Origin: a virus
Direction: 5' to 3' (one strand)
DNA: 64,000 nucleotides
Virus record (IMG/VR): IMGVR_UViG_3300017963_000209
Span: 1 to 64,000 of that record
In this document: in pieces, positions 39,216 to 49,533 of the stretch
How the letters are laid out: the number at the start of each line of letters is the position of its first letter
Position numbering within the stretch: position 1 is the first letter of the stretch
Notes under the pieces: model-generated
Databases searched by the model: none
The model's input: the letters and a program-made list of their open reading frames with translations, nothing else
Told to the model about the DNA's origin: nothing
Program-made: the position numbers and the translations under genes

Positions 39216-40415
39216 ATGGCCAAAGCGAAAGTACACGACCTGGCCGTCGTCACGGCCGACACTCACCTGCGGACACAGGGACGCAAGGGGAAGCCCATCG
39301 AGGGTGACTCCCAGTGGGGCTTCGATCAGATCATCGACTACGCCGTCAAGCGTGGAGTGCCTTGGGTGATCTGTGCCGGGGACATCCTCGACACCCGCAA
39401 GAACGAACCCGAGCCAGCCGTGTTCTTGGAGCACGAGCTTGGCAAGCTGTCCCAGGCTGGCGTCAAGTTCGGCTACGTCCAGGGGCAGCACGAGATCGAC
39501 GAGACCCCTTGGTGCCAGCTCGGCGAGACGGCGGTCCATCTGGACCAGCATGGGGTGAAGATCGGCAGGTTCAACGTCTGGGGCCTCGACTACCAGCCCA
39601 CCGGCAAGCTCCAGGAGAAGCTGGAGAAGATACCCGAGGATGCTGACATCCTTGTGGCGCACCAGGTGTGGGCCAACTGGATGGGAGACGTCACCAACCC
39701 GCAGGGCGAGTTTGCCGACATCCCGCACGCTCGCCGGCTCATCACCGGGGACCTCCACGAGACGAAGGAGGAGATCCATCGCAACAAGGATGGCCAGAAG
39801 ATGAAGGTTATCAGTCCGGGCTCGACCTGGCTGACCGCCTTCGACCATCCGCAGGAGAAGTTCTTCTTCGTGCTCCAGTCGGACGGCAAGTTCCGCAAGG
39901 AGCCGCTGTCGTGCCGGCCGTTCCGCGAGTTCCGGCTGGCGATCAACGACGACTTCGACGATCTGGTGACCAACCTCGACGAGGAGATCGAGACTTGCTA
40001 CCAGGAGGCGCACGGCAACGGCATGCCGCCCCGGGTTGGCAAGGCGTGGTGGCGGATCGTCTACACGCACAAGGTGGACGACGTCGTCCGCCGCCTGACC
40101 AAGCTGGTAGACAACCGCGTCTACCTGTTCTGGAAATCCATTCCCAGACCCAAGGAAGAGTCCGCGCTGGCCGAGAAGGCCCGCCGGATGAAGGAGGCCA
40201 GTGCTGATGACAACAAGGCAATCACCTTGCAGTCAGCGCTGCCTGAACTAATCGACAAGGAGGAGGACCCCGAGGTCTTCGCGCTCTGCGAGACGTGCCT
40301 GGCAGCGGGTGACTCCCGAGACGACATCAATGCCGCAGCCATGCGGTGGATGCAGGAGCAAATCGGAGATGACGACGCAGGAGAAGGAGAAGGAGGTTCA
40401 GCCGAGAGTGGTTGA
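39216..40415 (+). CDS. Mre11/SbcD-like nuclease subunit
   Basis: A 399-aa calcineurin-fold phosphoesterase. Metal-site motifs: D15-x-H17 (ADTHLR), GD56 (AGDILD), GQHE (90-93, where most relatives have GNHD/E), H148 (VAHQ) and TGDLH180. With the Rad50-like protein at 41616 it forms a DNA end-processing complex, as T4 gp47/gp46 do. The Asn-to-Gln change at the catalytic loop is unusual. The acidic C-terminus overlaps the methyltransferase-like gene. Confidence 0.85.
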   Translation: MAKAKVHDLAVVTADTHLRTQGRKGKPIEGDSQWGFDQIIDYAVKRGVPWVICAGDILDTRKNEPEPAVFLEHELGKLSQAGVKFGYVQGQHEIDETPWCQLGETAVHLDQHGVKIGRFNVWGLDYQPTGKLQEKLEKIPEDADILVAHQVWANWMGDVTNPQGEFADIPHARRLITGDLHETKEEIHRNKDGQKMKVISPGSTWLTAFDHPQEKFFFVLQSDGKFRKEPLSCRPFREFRLAINDDFDDLVTNLDEEIETCYQEAHGNGMPPRVGKAWWRIVYTHKVDDVVRRLTKLVDNRVYLFWKSIPRPKEESALAEKARRMKEASADDNKAITLQSALPELIDKEEDPEVFALCETCLAAGDSRDDINAAAMRWMQEQIGDDDAGEGEGGSAESG

Positions 40416-41073
40416 TCTGGGCTGCGGCCTGGGGAATCATCTCGGCGAGTTCGTCAAGCTCGGGGCCAACCACTTCCTGGACGACCCGATGATCCGGGTC
40501 ATCCAGCCCGGTGAGTGCCTGGGCCTTGACGCCCAGGCCGGCTACGAGCAGGACCTGGTGGGCCGCGGCTACCAGTTTCAACAGTTCGACGTGTTAGCGT
40601 CGGGCGCCGTCACGGCCTTGCCCGAGGCCGACTACTATCTGGTGTGGGAGTTCCTCGACACGCTGCCCACCCGGGACTGGGCGGACGCGATCGTCAAGGC
40701 CGCCATCCATCGCTCCAAGAAGGGGGCGTGGTTCCGGCTGCGGACGTTCGAGACTGACCCCCGGGGCGAGGGTCTGCTTCGCGATCTGAACCTGCGATTT
40801 GCTTGGACGGCCAACAACAAGCATCCGACCCACTATCTGCTGGTGAACCTGGTCCAGGCCGTCAACCAGTACAAGCAAGAGTCGGGGCGCAACTCCACCG
40901 CGTTGAAGATCAAGCCCGGGCGGCGACTTCACTCGACGGAGGATCTCTGCGTCGTACCGCTCGACACGCCCCCGACCGTCGATTCCTACAGTTCCAGTAA
41001 GTGCAAACCCAAGCCGCACACGAAGCTGGTGCCGCCTCCGGTGGCCAACTGGGACGTCATTGTCACGGTGTAA
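40369..41073 (+). CDS. class I methyltransferase-like protein
   Basis: A 234-aa protein, ATG 40369. The SAM-binding motif I VVDLGCGLGNHL (about residues 14-25) and an acidic loop (CLGLDAQ, about 56-62) are clear. A motif-IV-like DPPY/NPPF is missing, so a DNA base methyltransferase is not supported; a small-molecule, protein or inactive enzyme is possible. Lies inside the Mre11-Rad50 cluster. Confidence 0.6.
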   Translation: MTTQEKEKEVQPRVVDLGCGLGNHLGEFVKLGANHFLDDPMIRVIQPGECLGLDAQAGYEQDLVGRGYQFQQFDVLASGAVTALPEADYYLVWEFLDTLPTRDWADAIVKAAIHRSKKGAWFRLRTFETDPRGEGLLRDLNLRFAWTANNKHPTHYLLVNLVQAVNQYKQESGRNSTALKIKPGRRLHSTEDLCVVPLDTPPTVDSYSSSKCKPKPHTKLVPPPVANWDVIVTV

Positions 41074-41074
41074 A

Positions 41075-41626
41075 ATGAGCAAGCAGCTTTTTGCGGTCCC
41101 CGTACGCAGGCAGGTCCTGTTGAAGGGGACCGCTTTGGTTATGGCCGATGACTCCACTGGGGCCCGAGAGGCTGCCGCGGAGAAGGTCGAGCAGGGCAGC
41201 GTGAGACTGGAGGCCATCCCCGAGAGAATGTCGCTGGTTCTCGACATGCCCATGCTGGCCCAGGATAAGGTCCTCCCATCGCCGACGCTGTTGGAGGCCT
41301 ACCGCCAGTACGTGTTGGCAGCGGCCAAGGACCCCTTGTACCCGATCGCCACCTTGCCCTCCTACGAGGGCTGGAAGCAGACGGCTCTGGTCGGCATGCT
41401 GACCCAGTTGATCGCCTTCTACGGGATCGACGAGGAAGCGCTCGACGAGATCGTCCACGACGCCAAGGGCAACGAGGCGGCAGCCGTCAACAACGGCGGC
41501 TTCGAGGAGCAGGTTCGTTTCCTCCTTGAAGCTGGCGGCTACGAAGGCGTTCGCCAGGTGATTATCCACGCGGCCGAACAAACCGCCGAGGAGCTGGAAG
41601 GAGAACAGAAACCAGATGTGGACTAA
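41075..41626 (+). CDS. hypothetical protein between Mre11- and Rad50-like genes
   Basis: A 183-aa helical protein with no recognised domain. Its 3' end overlaps the Rad50-like start by 11 bases. Being located within the recombination cluster suggests a related role, but only by context. Confidence 0.5.
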   Translation: MSKQLFAVPVRRQVLLKGTALVMADDSTGAREAAAEKVEQGSVRLEAIPERMSLVLDMPMLAQDKVLPSPTLLEAYRQYVLAAAKDPLYPIATLPSYEGWKQTALVGMLTQLIAFYGIDEEALDEIVHDAKGNEAAAVNNGGFEEQVRFLLEAGGYEGVRQVIIHAAEQTAEELEGEQKPDVD

Positions 41627-43754
41627 CTACGTGACGCTTCACAACATCGGACCTTTTGCCCACTACGAGACGGAACTCGTGCAGGGTCTGATCGGGATCA
41701 TCGGCCGCAACGGGCAGGGGAAGACTACCCTGGTCAACTCGATCTACGCAGCGATGACCAACGACTGGTCCCGTTTCGTGGGCGTGAAGGCCGACCAGAT
41801 TCACGACCTGGCCGAACTCGACGAAGAATCTTTCGTCGAGATCGAGTGCGAGCACGACGGCCAGCCTTTCACCCTGCGCCGCAATCTACGGCCCAACAAG
41901 GCGAAGCTCTCCATCCCCGGGGAGCAGACCATCACCAAGGTCCCCGAGATCCAGGCCCGCCTGGAGCAAGATCTCGGCGTGGACGCCAAGCTGATCGACA
42001 CCTACGTCTTCGTCGACCAGGGAGAGCTGTTCGCGTTTCTCGAACACACCCCGGCCGTCCGCGCGGAGGCCTACAAGCATCTCTGCCGGACCGGGCAGTC
42101 CAACACGATCCACAGCGTCCTCGATGCCCTCGGCGAGCGCTATCGCGACGACGGGGAGTTCCTGGACAACTCCGACGAGCTGGCTACGGAGCTGGTTCGT
42201 AAGGAGCAAGAGATCCACGGGTATGATGAGGCCCGGGAGGCCCAGGAGAAGCTCCTTCTCAACGAGAGGAGCAAATCCTCGGCCGACACGATCGTCAAGA
42301 AGCGGGAGCGGTACGTTCAGCTTTCCGAGGAATTGGAGGCGGCCGAGGAGACCCGCGACCAGCGCAAGGATCGTCGGGACAAGGGCAACGAAGCCCTCGA
42401 TGCTGCGGAAATTGCTTTGGAGGATGCTCGCAAGGGGGTCGCCAAGCTGAAATCTTCCGCCGAGGAGGCCAGGGCGGCGCTGAAGTCCTGGACCACCTAT
42501 GAGAAGCGGCGGAAGCGGAAGGACAAGCTCAACGCGGAGGCCGAGAGTCTCCTCGAAGAGCCGATGAAAAATCCGGAGCCGAAGCCCGAGAACGCCAACG
42601 ACGCCACCACCAGGGGCAAGCTGCTGATGCGTAACCTGCGGGCCGAGACGCAGCAGAAGCTGGACATGGCCGACGAGGTCATCGCCACCTACGAGGAGAG
42701 TGGGGAAGGCAAGTGCCCGACCTGCCACCAGGAGATCGACGAGAAGTTCGTCCTCAGGATGAGGGAGGAGCAGAAGCGAGCCAAGGCGCAGCTCAAGGCT
42801 CTCAAACCCAAGATCGAGGCGGTCGAGGAGTACGAGGAGAAGCTCCAGGAGTGGAAGGAGTGGAAGGCCGACTTCGACGCCCGGCTGAAGGCCAACGGGG
42901 AGGAGCTGAAAGCCTTCGGCGAGCTGGAGGAGCCGGATTCAGACAAGTCTGAATTGGAGGACGCAGTCTCCTCGTACGACGAAGCCGTCGAGACCGAAGA
43001 TGAGGCCGAGGAGGCGTACAACACGGCCAAGGATAATGCCACCAGGTACGTCACCAAGCACAGCGAGTCCGTCAAGCGCTGTGCCGAGATCGAGAAAGGG
43101 CTGAAGGATAACGAGGTTGCCGATCAGAAGTACGACAAGGCCAAGCGGCGTCTCGACGAGCATCGCGCAGCCGAGCTTCAGATCGAGCGTCTCGACGCCC
43201 TGTCGGAGTCGGCCCACAAGGAGATCCGCAGGATCACCAAGGAGGCCGATGCCCTGCGAGCCCAACTGGACCGTCGCAAGAAGGTCCGCCGGGCTTTGAA
43301 GGTCGTCGATGCCGCCAAGGACGCCTTTCACTGGTCGAAGCTCCCGCAGCTTGTGGCCCAGGGCAACCTGGTCTTTCTGGAGGAGGGCATCAACGAGGTG
43401 CTCCACTGGTTCAACGACCCGTTCTGGGCCGAGGCCGGTGAGGATCTTGGCTTCCTGATCCACCAGCCTGGTCATCCTCCGGGGCCAGCCGAAGCTCTCT
43501 CTGGCGGCCAGAAGGGCGTCTTCGCCGTGGCCATGCGGTGTGCGGTGGCCGACCTGTTTGGGGCGGACATCGGCATGATGTTCCTCGACGAGCCCACCGC
43601 CAACATGGACGAGGCCAACGTCGACGCCTTCGGCGAGGTGTTGGGTCGTCTGGCAGCCGAGGTCCGGGGCAAGCGGCAGCTTGCCATCGTCACGCATGCG
43701 CAACCGTTGCGCAGTGCCTTCGACCAGGTCATCGAGGTTTCCCGTGATGTCTGA
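41616..43754 (+). CDS. Rad50/SbcC-like ATPase
   Basis: A 712-aa SMC-type protein. Walker A GRNGQGKTT (30-38), two long coiled-coil arms, zinc hook CPTC (367-370), ABC signature LSGGQKG (about 628) and Walker B GMMFLDEPTANMD (about 652-664). It pairs with the Mre11-like nuclease to process DNA ends in recombination-dependent replication. It is close to the usual length of phage gp46 proteins (560-750 aa). Confidence 0.93.
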   Translation: MWTNYVTLHNIGPFAHYETELVQGLIGIIGRNGQGKTTLVNSIYAAMTNDWSRFVGVKADQIHDLAELDEESFVEIECEHDGQPFTLRRNLRPNKAKLSIPGEQTITKVPEIQARLEQDLGVDAKLIDTYVFVDQGELFAFLEHTPAVRAEAYKHLCRTGQSNTIHSVLDALGERYRDDGEFLDNSDELATELVRKEQEIHGYDEAREAQEKLLLNERSKSSADTIVKKRERYVQLSEELEAAEETRDQRKDRRDKGNEALDAAEIALEDARKGVAKLKSSAEEARAALKSWTTYEKRRKRKDKLNAEAESLLEEPMKNPEPKPENANDATTRGKLLMRNLRAETQQKLDMADEVIATYEESGEGKCPTCHQEIDEKFVLRMREEQKRAKAQLKALKPKIEAVEEYEEKLQEWKEWKADFDARLKANGEELKAFGELEEPDSDKSELEDAVSSYDEAVETEDEAEEAYNTAKDNATRYVTKHSESVKRCAEIEKGLKDNEVADQKYDKAKRRLDEHRAAELQIERLDALSESAHKEIRRITKEADALRAQLDRRKKVRRALKVVDAAKDAFHWSKLPQLVAQGNLVFLEEGINEVLHWFNDPFWAEAGEDLGFLIHQPGHPPGPAEALSGGQKGVFAVAMRCAVADLFGADIGMMFLDEPTANMDEANVDAFGEVLGRLAAEVRGKRQLAIVTHAQPLRSAFDQVIEVSRDV

Positions 43755-44676
43755 GGTATTGAGGCTGCATGTAGCGGGAAAGACCGTCTGGTGGGGGTCC
43801 TCGTCTCGTTTGGCGGAGGACAGCGGGGATACGCCCGCCCGGTTCGTTCGCCGGGAGGTCTTCCTCAACGCCAAGGCAGTGCGGCTGCTCGGTTGTCACG
43901 GCAATGCGGATCTGATCGTGGAAGCCCACGAGCAGCGCGAGCGGGGCGTGCTCAGGCCAGGAGTCCTACTTCTCCTGGGCAGCCCCGCCATTTGTTACCG
44001 AAGGGAGCGTCTCGACGACCCGCATTTCGTTCTGCAACGGCTGTGGCAGCCGGGTACGCTGGGTACACAGGCTGGCTGCTGGCATCACCTGACGGTCGAG
44101 GACTACAGGCAGTATTTGCTGGCGTCCAGGCTTGCCTTCGTCGACGCGGAGGCGACGGATCTGGTGCGAGCGACATTCCGTTCCCACCCGGCCTATCCGG
44201 CCATCAGCTTCCTGCCTACTTGCTCCGTGGAGTCGGCTATCAAGCTGGTCTGTGAGATCCTGGACCCTCGGTGGTATAATCATCCTGGGCGCCCTCACCG
44301 GGTGTCCCGATTGTTCAGTTACCTGGGTCTGGCTCCTTGCAGCATCGAATCCCTGTGGACCGGCCTGCCGTGCACCCGTTGTGCCGAGTGCAGCCGCATC
44401 CGGCGGGCCACGATGCTGGTGGACGCTTGGACAAACAGTTATCGTGGCGATTCGTGCCCGGAGGATCGTTCCCACCCTGGGAACTTTTTGTGGAGGATCT
44501 TCGACCATGCCGGTGGTGGACCTAAAGGGTTGCTCAAAGCGACCGAGAAGTTCACCGTCTTCCTTCGCCTGGTATGGCTGCACGGGCTGGACGCAGGCGA
44601 GTTTGACCCGGTGGTGTTCTTCAAGCGGGTACCGGAGTACGAGGCTTATCAGCAACATGTGATGTGCCTGCCGTGA
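43747..44676 (+). CDS. hypothetical protein
   Basis: A 309-aa protein, ATG 43747 overlapping the Rad50-like stop. A Cys cluster (PCTRCAECSR near residue 211) is the only visible motif. Helical C-terminus. Unrecognised; its position suggests expression with the recombination genes. Confidence 0.5.
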   Translation: MSEVLRLHVAGKTVWWGSSSRLAEDSGDTPARFVRREVFLNAKAVRLLGCHGNADLIVEAHEQRERGVLRPGVLLLLGSPAICYRRERLDDPHFVLQRLWQPGTLGTQAGCWHHLTVEDYRQYLLASRLAFVDAEATDLVRATFRSHPAYPAISFLPTCSVESAIKLVCEILDPRWYNHPGRPHRVSRLFSYLGLAPCSIESLWTGLPCTRCAECSRIRRATMLVDAWTNSYRGDSCPEDRSHPGNFLWRIFDHAGGGPKGLLKATEKFTVFLRLVWLHGLDAGEFDPVVFFKRVPEYEAYQQHVMCLP

Positions 44677-44707
44677 CGGAAGCGACGGGCTGAGTGGAAC
44701 GGATGCC

Positions 44708-45346
44708 ATGCGTGAGTTGACGGTCAAGATCCGGTTTCTCCAACATTGTCTGGGAAACCAGAAGCTCCGGGACGGCTCGGGCCGGTTCAGGTTCAGTCGT
44801 TCGCCTTCTGGTCAGATCGTGTTCCTCTCTAGCTGGCATCGTGCCAACATGCGGTTGGCCGCTCAGCTTCTCGGCCGTCACCAGGACGAGGTCGACAAGA
44901 TCCAGTGGGACATCCACATCGAAGGTAGTCTGCGTAAGGACAAGTGGCATGCCGTCTACTATCGTTCAGGCAACTCCAGGCGGCTGCGATACTCGTTGCA
45001 CGAGGCTTTCTTCCCGGAGCAGACGATCCTCATCAACTGTGTCGTCCCCATGGCCATCAGTGAGCAGGACTTCTGGCAGCTCATGCAAAAGGCCGGCCAG
45101 TACAAGGGACTCTCGCCCTGGAAGCCTGGGGAGTTCGGCAAGTTCGAGGTAGTCAAGATACGCCCGCGCTATGCGCCGGCAGAGGAGGACGACTATGACA
45201 CGCAGGAGCCGATAATCGAGCCGGAGCCGGCCGTCGAGGAGGTTCTCGATGAACTACAGTTCCAAGAGGCGGACCCCCTGGAACCATTGCGTCCGCCGAT
45301 GACGCCGAGGCCGCGGTGGTCGCGGCGCAAAGAGCGGGCCCGGTAG
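44708..45346 (+). CDS. hypothetical protein
   Basis: A 212-aa protein: a basic, mixed alpha/beta N-terminal 150 residues, followed by an acidic Pro/Glu-rich tail and a final Arg-rich stretch. No family recognised, though the layout (compact domain, acidic tail) is common in phage DNA-metabolism accessory proteins. Confidence 0.5.
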   Translation: MRELTVKIRFLQHCLGNQKLRDGSGRFRFSRSPSGQIVFLSSWHRANMRLAAQLLGRHQDEVDKIQWDIHIEGSLRKDKWHAVYYRSGNSRRLRYSLHEAFFPEQTILINCVVPMAISEQDFWQLMQKAGQYKGLSPWKPGEFGKFEVVKIRPRYAPAEEDDYDTQEPIIEPEPAVEEVLDELQFQEADPLEPLRPPMTPRPRWSRRKERAR

Positions 45347-45486
45347 GCGGAGGTGCCAGCTTCGTCTACCGGGCCCTTGAGCAGTGGGCTGTTTCCGTGG
45401 TGTGCATGGTGACGGAAGACGCCATCTACCTACAATATACGGTGGGTCCGCTGCCTTGTAAACCCAACATGTGGGAGGGGCGCGGT

Positions 45487-47016
45487 ATGCCTAGACCCAA
45501 GATCACCCTGCTGAAAAGTGGGAATCGTCTCGTCGTAGACCCAACTACGCCAAGGGTTTATGACACCCTGGCGCCGCTTTTGACCTTCCAGGAGAAGGAG
45601 CTTCTGGTCGGTTGGGAGCGAAAAAGAGCGCTAGAAAATGATGAGCCCGTCATTCGTTTCACCGATTGGGAGTGTTTCGGGCAGGACCATCGCGATCGCT
45701 TGGCTTGTGGCTTTGGCTTCTGGAAACGCATCCGTGATGCTCTGGTCAAGCGCGGCTACCGCGTGGTGATGCGGGATCTCCAACCGCCGCCCGATCCTTC
45801 CATCTTCGAGCCACAATGGGACCGGCTGAGGATGTTCGACATTGAGCTGCGAGAGGATCAGCCCGAGTTCCTCCGTAAGCTCCTCGCCAACCGTTGCGGT
45901 TGTTTCGATTGCGCCACGGGGTTCGGCAAGAGCTACATGATCGGCCTGGTCGGCCTGCTGCTGCCCAAGGCACGCATCGACATCGTGTCCAAGGCCGTGG
46001 CCGTAATCCGCGACCGGATCTACCCCGAGCTGGCCACCATGCTGCCCGACGTGGGCATCGTGGGCGGCGGCAAGAAGCTCAAGGACCGGCGGGTGATGTG
46101 CTACTCGATCGACAGCAGCCACCACTCGCCGCACGACGCGGACATCCTCTTCGGCGATGAAGCCCACCAACTCGCCTCGGACGACGCCGCCTATCGCCTG
46201 GGGAAGTGGACCAGGTCACGCAACTATGGCCTGTCGGCCACCCTCAACAAGCGGCTGGACAACAAGGACCTTCGTGTGGAGGGGATCTTCGGGCCGATCC
46301 TGATGAAGGTCAGCTACCAACAGGCCCAGGCAGCACGCTCCGTGGTTCCCATCGAGGTCCACTGGCGGCCTGTGGTGATGGACTACGACATCTGTGAGGG
46401 CGAAGAGGACTTTACCAAGCGAAAGCGTCGAGCCATCTGGACCAACGACTTCCGCAACGACCTCATCGCCGAGGATGCCAATCTCTACGACGACGACGTG
46501 CAGACGCTCATCTGCGTGGAGACCATCGAGCACGCCGTCCACCTGAAGAAGCGGCTGCCCAAGTTCACCCTCGTTTACATGGAGGACGGCCTGGCGGCCC
46601 AGAAACGCCACAAGTTCATCCGGGCCGGGTACCTGCCTCCCCGCGAGCCGCTGATGACCCTGGATCGGAAGATCGCCCTCACCAAGGCGTTCGAGGCGGG
46701 AGAGCTGAAGAAGGCCATCGTGACCACGATATGGAACGTGGGGGTGGACTTCAAACATCTTCAGGTCCTTATCCGGGGCGACGGCGGCGGTTCCCCGGTC
46801 AACGACACCCAGATCCCAGGTCGCGTTTCGCGAATTGGGCCCGACAAGGATGTAGGGATCGTGCACGACTACATGGATCAGTTCAACACCGGCTTCCGAC
46901 GCAAGGCACGGAGCCGCGAGAAATCCTACGCGGAGCACGGTTGGACACAACATTTCCCCACCAAGGCCAGGAAGGGCACGGTGGAGAAGCAGCTTGGTTT
47001 CGAGTTTGCAGACTAA
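45487..47016 (+). CDS. SF2 helicase, UvsW-like
   Basis: A 509-aa helicase. Motif I ATGFGKS (143-149), motif II DEAH (224-227), motif III LSAT (249-252) and motif VI QIPGRVSRIG near residue 443. The layout and N-terminal 110-residue domain fit the T4 UvsW branch-migration helicases. ATG 45487 is preferred because GGGAGGGG lies upstream; the in-frame region 45316-45486 has no ribosome site. The 140-base gap before it holds TACAAT and TATAC stretches but no placed promoter. Confidence 0.85.
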   Translation: MPRPKITLLKSGNRLVVDPTTPRVYDTLAPLLTFQEKELLVGWERKRALENDEPVIRFTDWECFGQDHRDRLACGFGFWKRIRDALVKRGYRVVMRDLQPPPDPSIFEPQWDRLRMFDIELREDQPEFLRKLLANRCGCFDCATGFGKSYMIGLVGLLLPKARIDIVSKAVAVIRDRIYPELATMLPDVGIVGGGKKLKDRRVMCYSIDSSHHSPHDADILFGDEAHQLASDDAAYRLGKWTRSRNYGLSATLNKRLDNKDLRVEGIFGPILMKVSYQQAQAARSVVPIEVHWRPVVMDYDICEGEEDFTKRKRRAIWTNDFRNDLIAEDANLYDDDVQTLICVETIEHAVHLKKRLPKFTLVYMEDGLAAQKRHKFIRAGYLPPREPLMTLDRKIALTKAFEAGELKKAIVTTIWNVGVDFKHLQVLIRGDGGGSPVNDTQIPGRVSRIGPDKDVGIVHDYMDQFNTGFRRKARSREKSYAEHGWTQHFPTKARKGTVEKQLGFEFAD

Positions 47017-47780
47017 TGAAGAAGAGACCCGGTGACGAGAATCGACCGTCGCGGCAATCGAGGCGCAAGCCCCGGCCGCGAGAATCCCCGATCGTCGGCG
47101 AGGCGAGGCGGCTCAAGAGTGCCTACATTCTGGAGCGGCAGTTCTTCGACTCACAGCGTTCGGGCAAACAAGAAGCCTACAAGCCCGGCAGACGGCTTGA
47201 TGGTGGTAAGCTCCTGTCCCGTGGGGCCCATGTTCACGACATGCTTGACGAGGCCGTAGAAGACACGGAGCTGGACAACGTCTGGCAGAAAATCGCGAAG
47301 GGGCTGTGGGCTAAGGAGATCGACCCGGTGGATTATGTCCAGAGGGTCTTCTTCATGCTCGTCGGCAAGGAGACGAATCCGCCGACTCCGGCCCAACTCC
47401 TCTCCGATCGTTATATGGAGCTGTACCGGCTATCCCGCCGCCGGCTCCGTCAGGACCTGACGGCTTCGCTGCGATGTCAGCAGACGACGGCGCGGACGGA
47501 ACTTACCCATCTTCAGCAGTTCGGCGGGGAGACCATGCTCTCGGCTTTCAGCCTCGTGCTGGACGACGAAGCCTTGGAATTGACTCCCCTGTTCCGCTAC
47601 TGCCTGGCCAGGAGCCTCAGGCGGAAGGACTTTTCGGCGAGGGCCAAGAAGGAGTTTCTGGACGCTGCGGCCCTTCAATACGTGCGGGCCAGGGAGGAAT
47701 ACGACGTGGTCTGGGGAAATTTCATCCCTTTGGACTTCAAAAGGTTGGCCCAGAAAGCGTATGATGATCTGATCGTATGA
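47016..47780 (+). CDS. basic helical protein between helicases
   Basis: A 254-aa protein. The first 35 residues are very basic (RRKPRPRE). The rest is helical with no recognised motif. TAATG overlap with the SF2 helicase. Context suggests a replication accessory factor, such as a helicase loader, but there is no direct evidence. Confidence 0.5.
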   Translation: MKKRPGDENRPSRQSRRKPRPRESPIVGEARRLKSAYILERQFFDSQRSGKQEAYKPGRRLDGGKLLSRGAHVHDMLDEAVEDTELDNVWQKIAKGLWAKEIDPVDYVQRVFFMLVGKETNPPTPAQLLSDRYMELYRLSRRRLRQDLTASLRCQQTTARTELTHLQQFGGETMLSAFSLVLDDEALELTPLFRYCLARSLRRKDFSARAKKEFLDAAALQYVRAREEYDVVWGNFIPLDFKRLAQKAYDDLIV

Positions 47781-47841
47781 CGTCGTGGTCGCCAACCGCG
47801 ACGTGTGGTGTGCAGCAAAACCGTGACAAGAGGAAGAAGCC

Positions 47842-49533
47842 ATGGCCACTCCTGGCAAGAAAACCCATTCTGTCTCCGCCGCGTCCAAGAAACGGAGCAT
47901 CGTTTCGGCGAGAGACAAGGAAGTTCTGATGGTGCTCCTGCTCCGCCGCCCCGAGGTCTTCGAGGAGGCGAAGGACACGCTGAAGACGGAGCACTTCTCT
48001 GCCGCCGACGCCCATTATGCTCTGGCGTGGCGGGTCGTCTTGCAGTTCTACGAGGAGTACGACCAGCTCCCGTCCCGCGAGTTGATGTTTGCGGAGATCG
48101 ACTCCGCTCTCGAAGACAATCCCGATCTCCTCACCGACGAGGAGGTGGAAAGCCTCAACGCCGTTGTCGATCTCGCGTTCGACGACGAGTATTGGGCCGA
48201 GGATGACAAGCTGAAGACCACCTGGGGGTTGAAGACTCTCCGGCGGTTTCTTCAGGAGCGTCTGGCCCATGCGATTCGCGAGGAGGTCAAGTCCGCCGGC
48301 CAGGTCGTCGTCGAGCTGGGGACCTACCTGGAGGAGACTCGCGAGCGGAGCGACGTGATCGACGCGATCGGCACGACGAGCCAGGCCACCGTCTTTCCTG
48401 ACGGCTGGGACGCCGGCGGGGGCGTGCAGAAGCGTCCCACCGGACTGCCGTTCCTCGACCACTTCCTCAACGGCGGGGACGTGGACGGCGAGGTCTATGG
48501 TTTGATGGGTCCTTACGGGGCCTGCAAGACCACCATCGCCGTCAACTACGCCGTCAGCAAAGCGAAGCAGGCGGCCGAGCGGAAGCAGTCCCCGGACTGG
48601 GACGGCAGCCACGGTTTCAGCGTCCTCGTGACCTACGAAGCTCGGATGCAGGAGGTCCGTAATCGCGTCCTGATGTTCGACGCCAAGATCCCCCGCAAGT
48701 CCCTGGAGGATATGGGTCCCGGCGGGTTGGCCACGCTGTCCGACAGCGACCATCTCAAGCCGTACGAGAAGCGGCGCTACAAGAAGGCCATCAAGGCCGG
48801 GCGCAAAGTACGGGGCGAGCAGGAGCGGGCCAAGACGACCATGGCCATGATCAACGAGCACTTGATTGTGCTCGACATGACGGGCCACGGTGAGGGAAAC
48901 CGCGGCGTCGGCTCCGGCTACGTCGAGGAGATCGCCCGCCGGATCAAGTGGGAGCTGCGGAAGCGGAAGGTGGACAACGCCACCATCGACGCGGTGGTGA
49001 TCGACTACGCCGGCGTGATGGCCAAGCGGCATCTCGTCACGAGCGACAAGGACGAGAACCACCTTCGTCACCTTATCGGTGGCGCTCCGTTGCGTGCCAA
49101 GACGCTCATCGCCGACTACTACGATTGCCCGGTGTGGATCATGCACCAGCTCGACAAGAAGGGCAACGAGAAGACGGCCGGCGCCGACATGCACTACACC
49201 CTGGCCGCGGAGGCCAAGAACTTCGCGGAGAACCTCGATTTCTGCTTCGTCGTCGGAGCGCTGACCCCGGGCGGGATTTGCGTGATCCACTCGACCAAGC
49301 ATCGTCGGACCCGCGCCATGAAACAGCAGGTGCTCCGGCTGTACGGTGAGATCCACCGGATCGTAGTGGCCGACGACATGGTTCTCAAGAATCAGAAGAT
49401 CGTGGCCAAGTCGGTCTTGCAGAGCACGGCCGAAGAGTCGACCCCGGTGACCACCAGTCACAAGTCGTCGACCGAGAAGAAGAAGCCTAAGAGCACTGGA
49501 CACAGTGAGGCTTGGACGGCCCCCAAAGAATGA
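47842..49533 (+). CDS. DnaB-like replicative helicase
   Basis: A 563-aa protein. An N-terminal DnaB-type helical domain (about residues 20-140) precedes a RecA-fold ATPase with Walker A GPYGACKTT (223-231) and Walker B DAVVIDYAG (about 381-389), and an IMHQLDKKGNE strand near residue 433. Cys in the P-loop is shared with the RecA-like protein at 56911. It should unwind DNA at the fork with the adjacent primase. Ends with a Lys-rich tail. Confidence 0.8.
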   Translation: MATPGKKTHSVSAASKKRSIVSARDKEVLMVLLLRRPEVFEEAKDTLKTEHFSAADAHYALAWRVVLQFYEEYDQLPSRELMFAEIDSALEDNPDLLTDEEVESLNAVVDLAFDDEYWAEDDKLKTTWGLKTLRRFLQERLAHAIREEVKSAGQVVVELGTYLEETRERSDVIDAIGTTSQATVFPDGWDAGGGVQKRPTGLPFLDHFLNGGDVDGEVYGLMGPYGACKTTIAVNYAVSKAKQAAERKQSPDWDGSHGFSVLVTYEARMQEVRNRVLMFDAKIPRKSLEDMGPGGLATLSDSDHLKPYEKRRYKKAIKAGRKVRGEQERAKTTMAMINEHLIVLDMTGHGEGNRGVGSGYVEEIARRIKWELRKRKVDNATIDAVVIDYAGVMAKRHLVTSDKDENHLRHLIGGAPLRAKTLIADYYDCPVWIMHQLDKKGNEKTAGADMHYTLAAEAKNFAENLDFCFVVGALTPGGICVIHSTKHRRTRAMKQQVLRLYGEIHRIVVADDMVLKNQKIVAKSVLQSTAEESTPVTTSHKSSTEKKKPKSTGHSEAWTAPKE

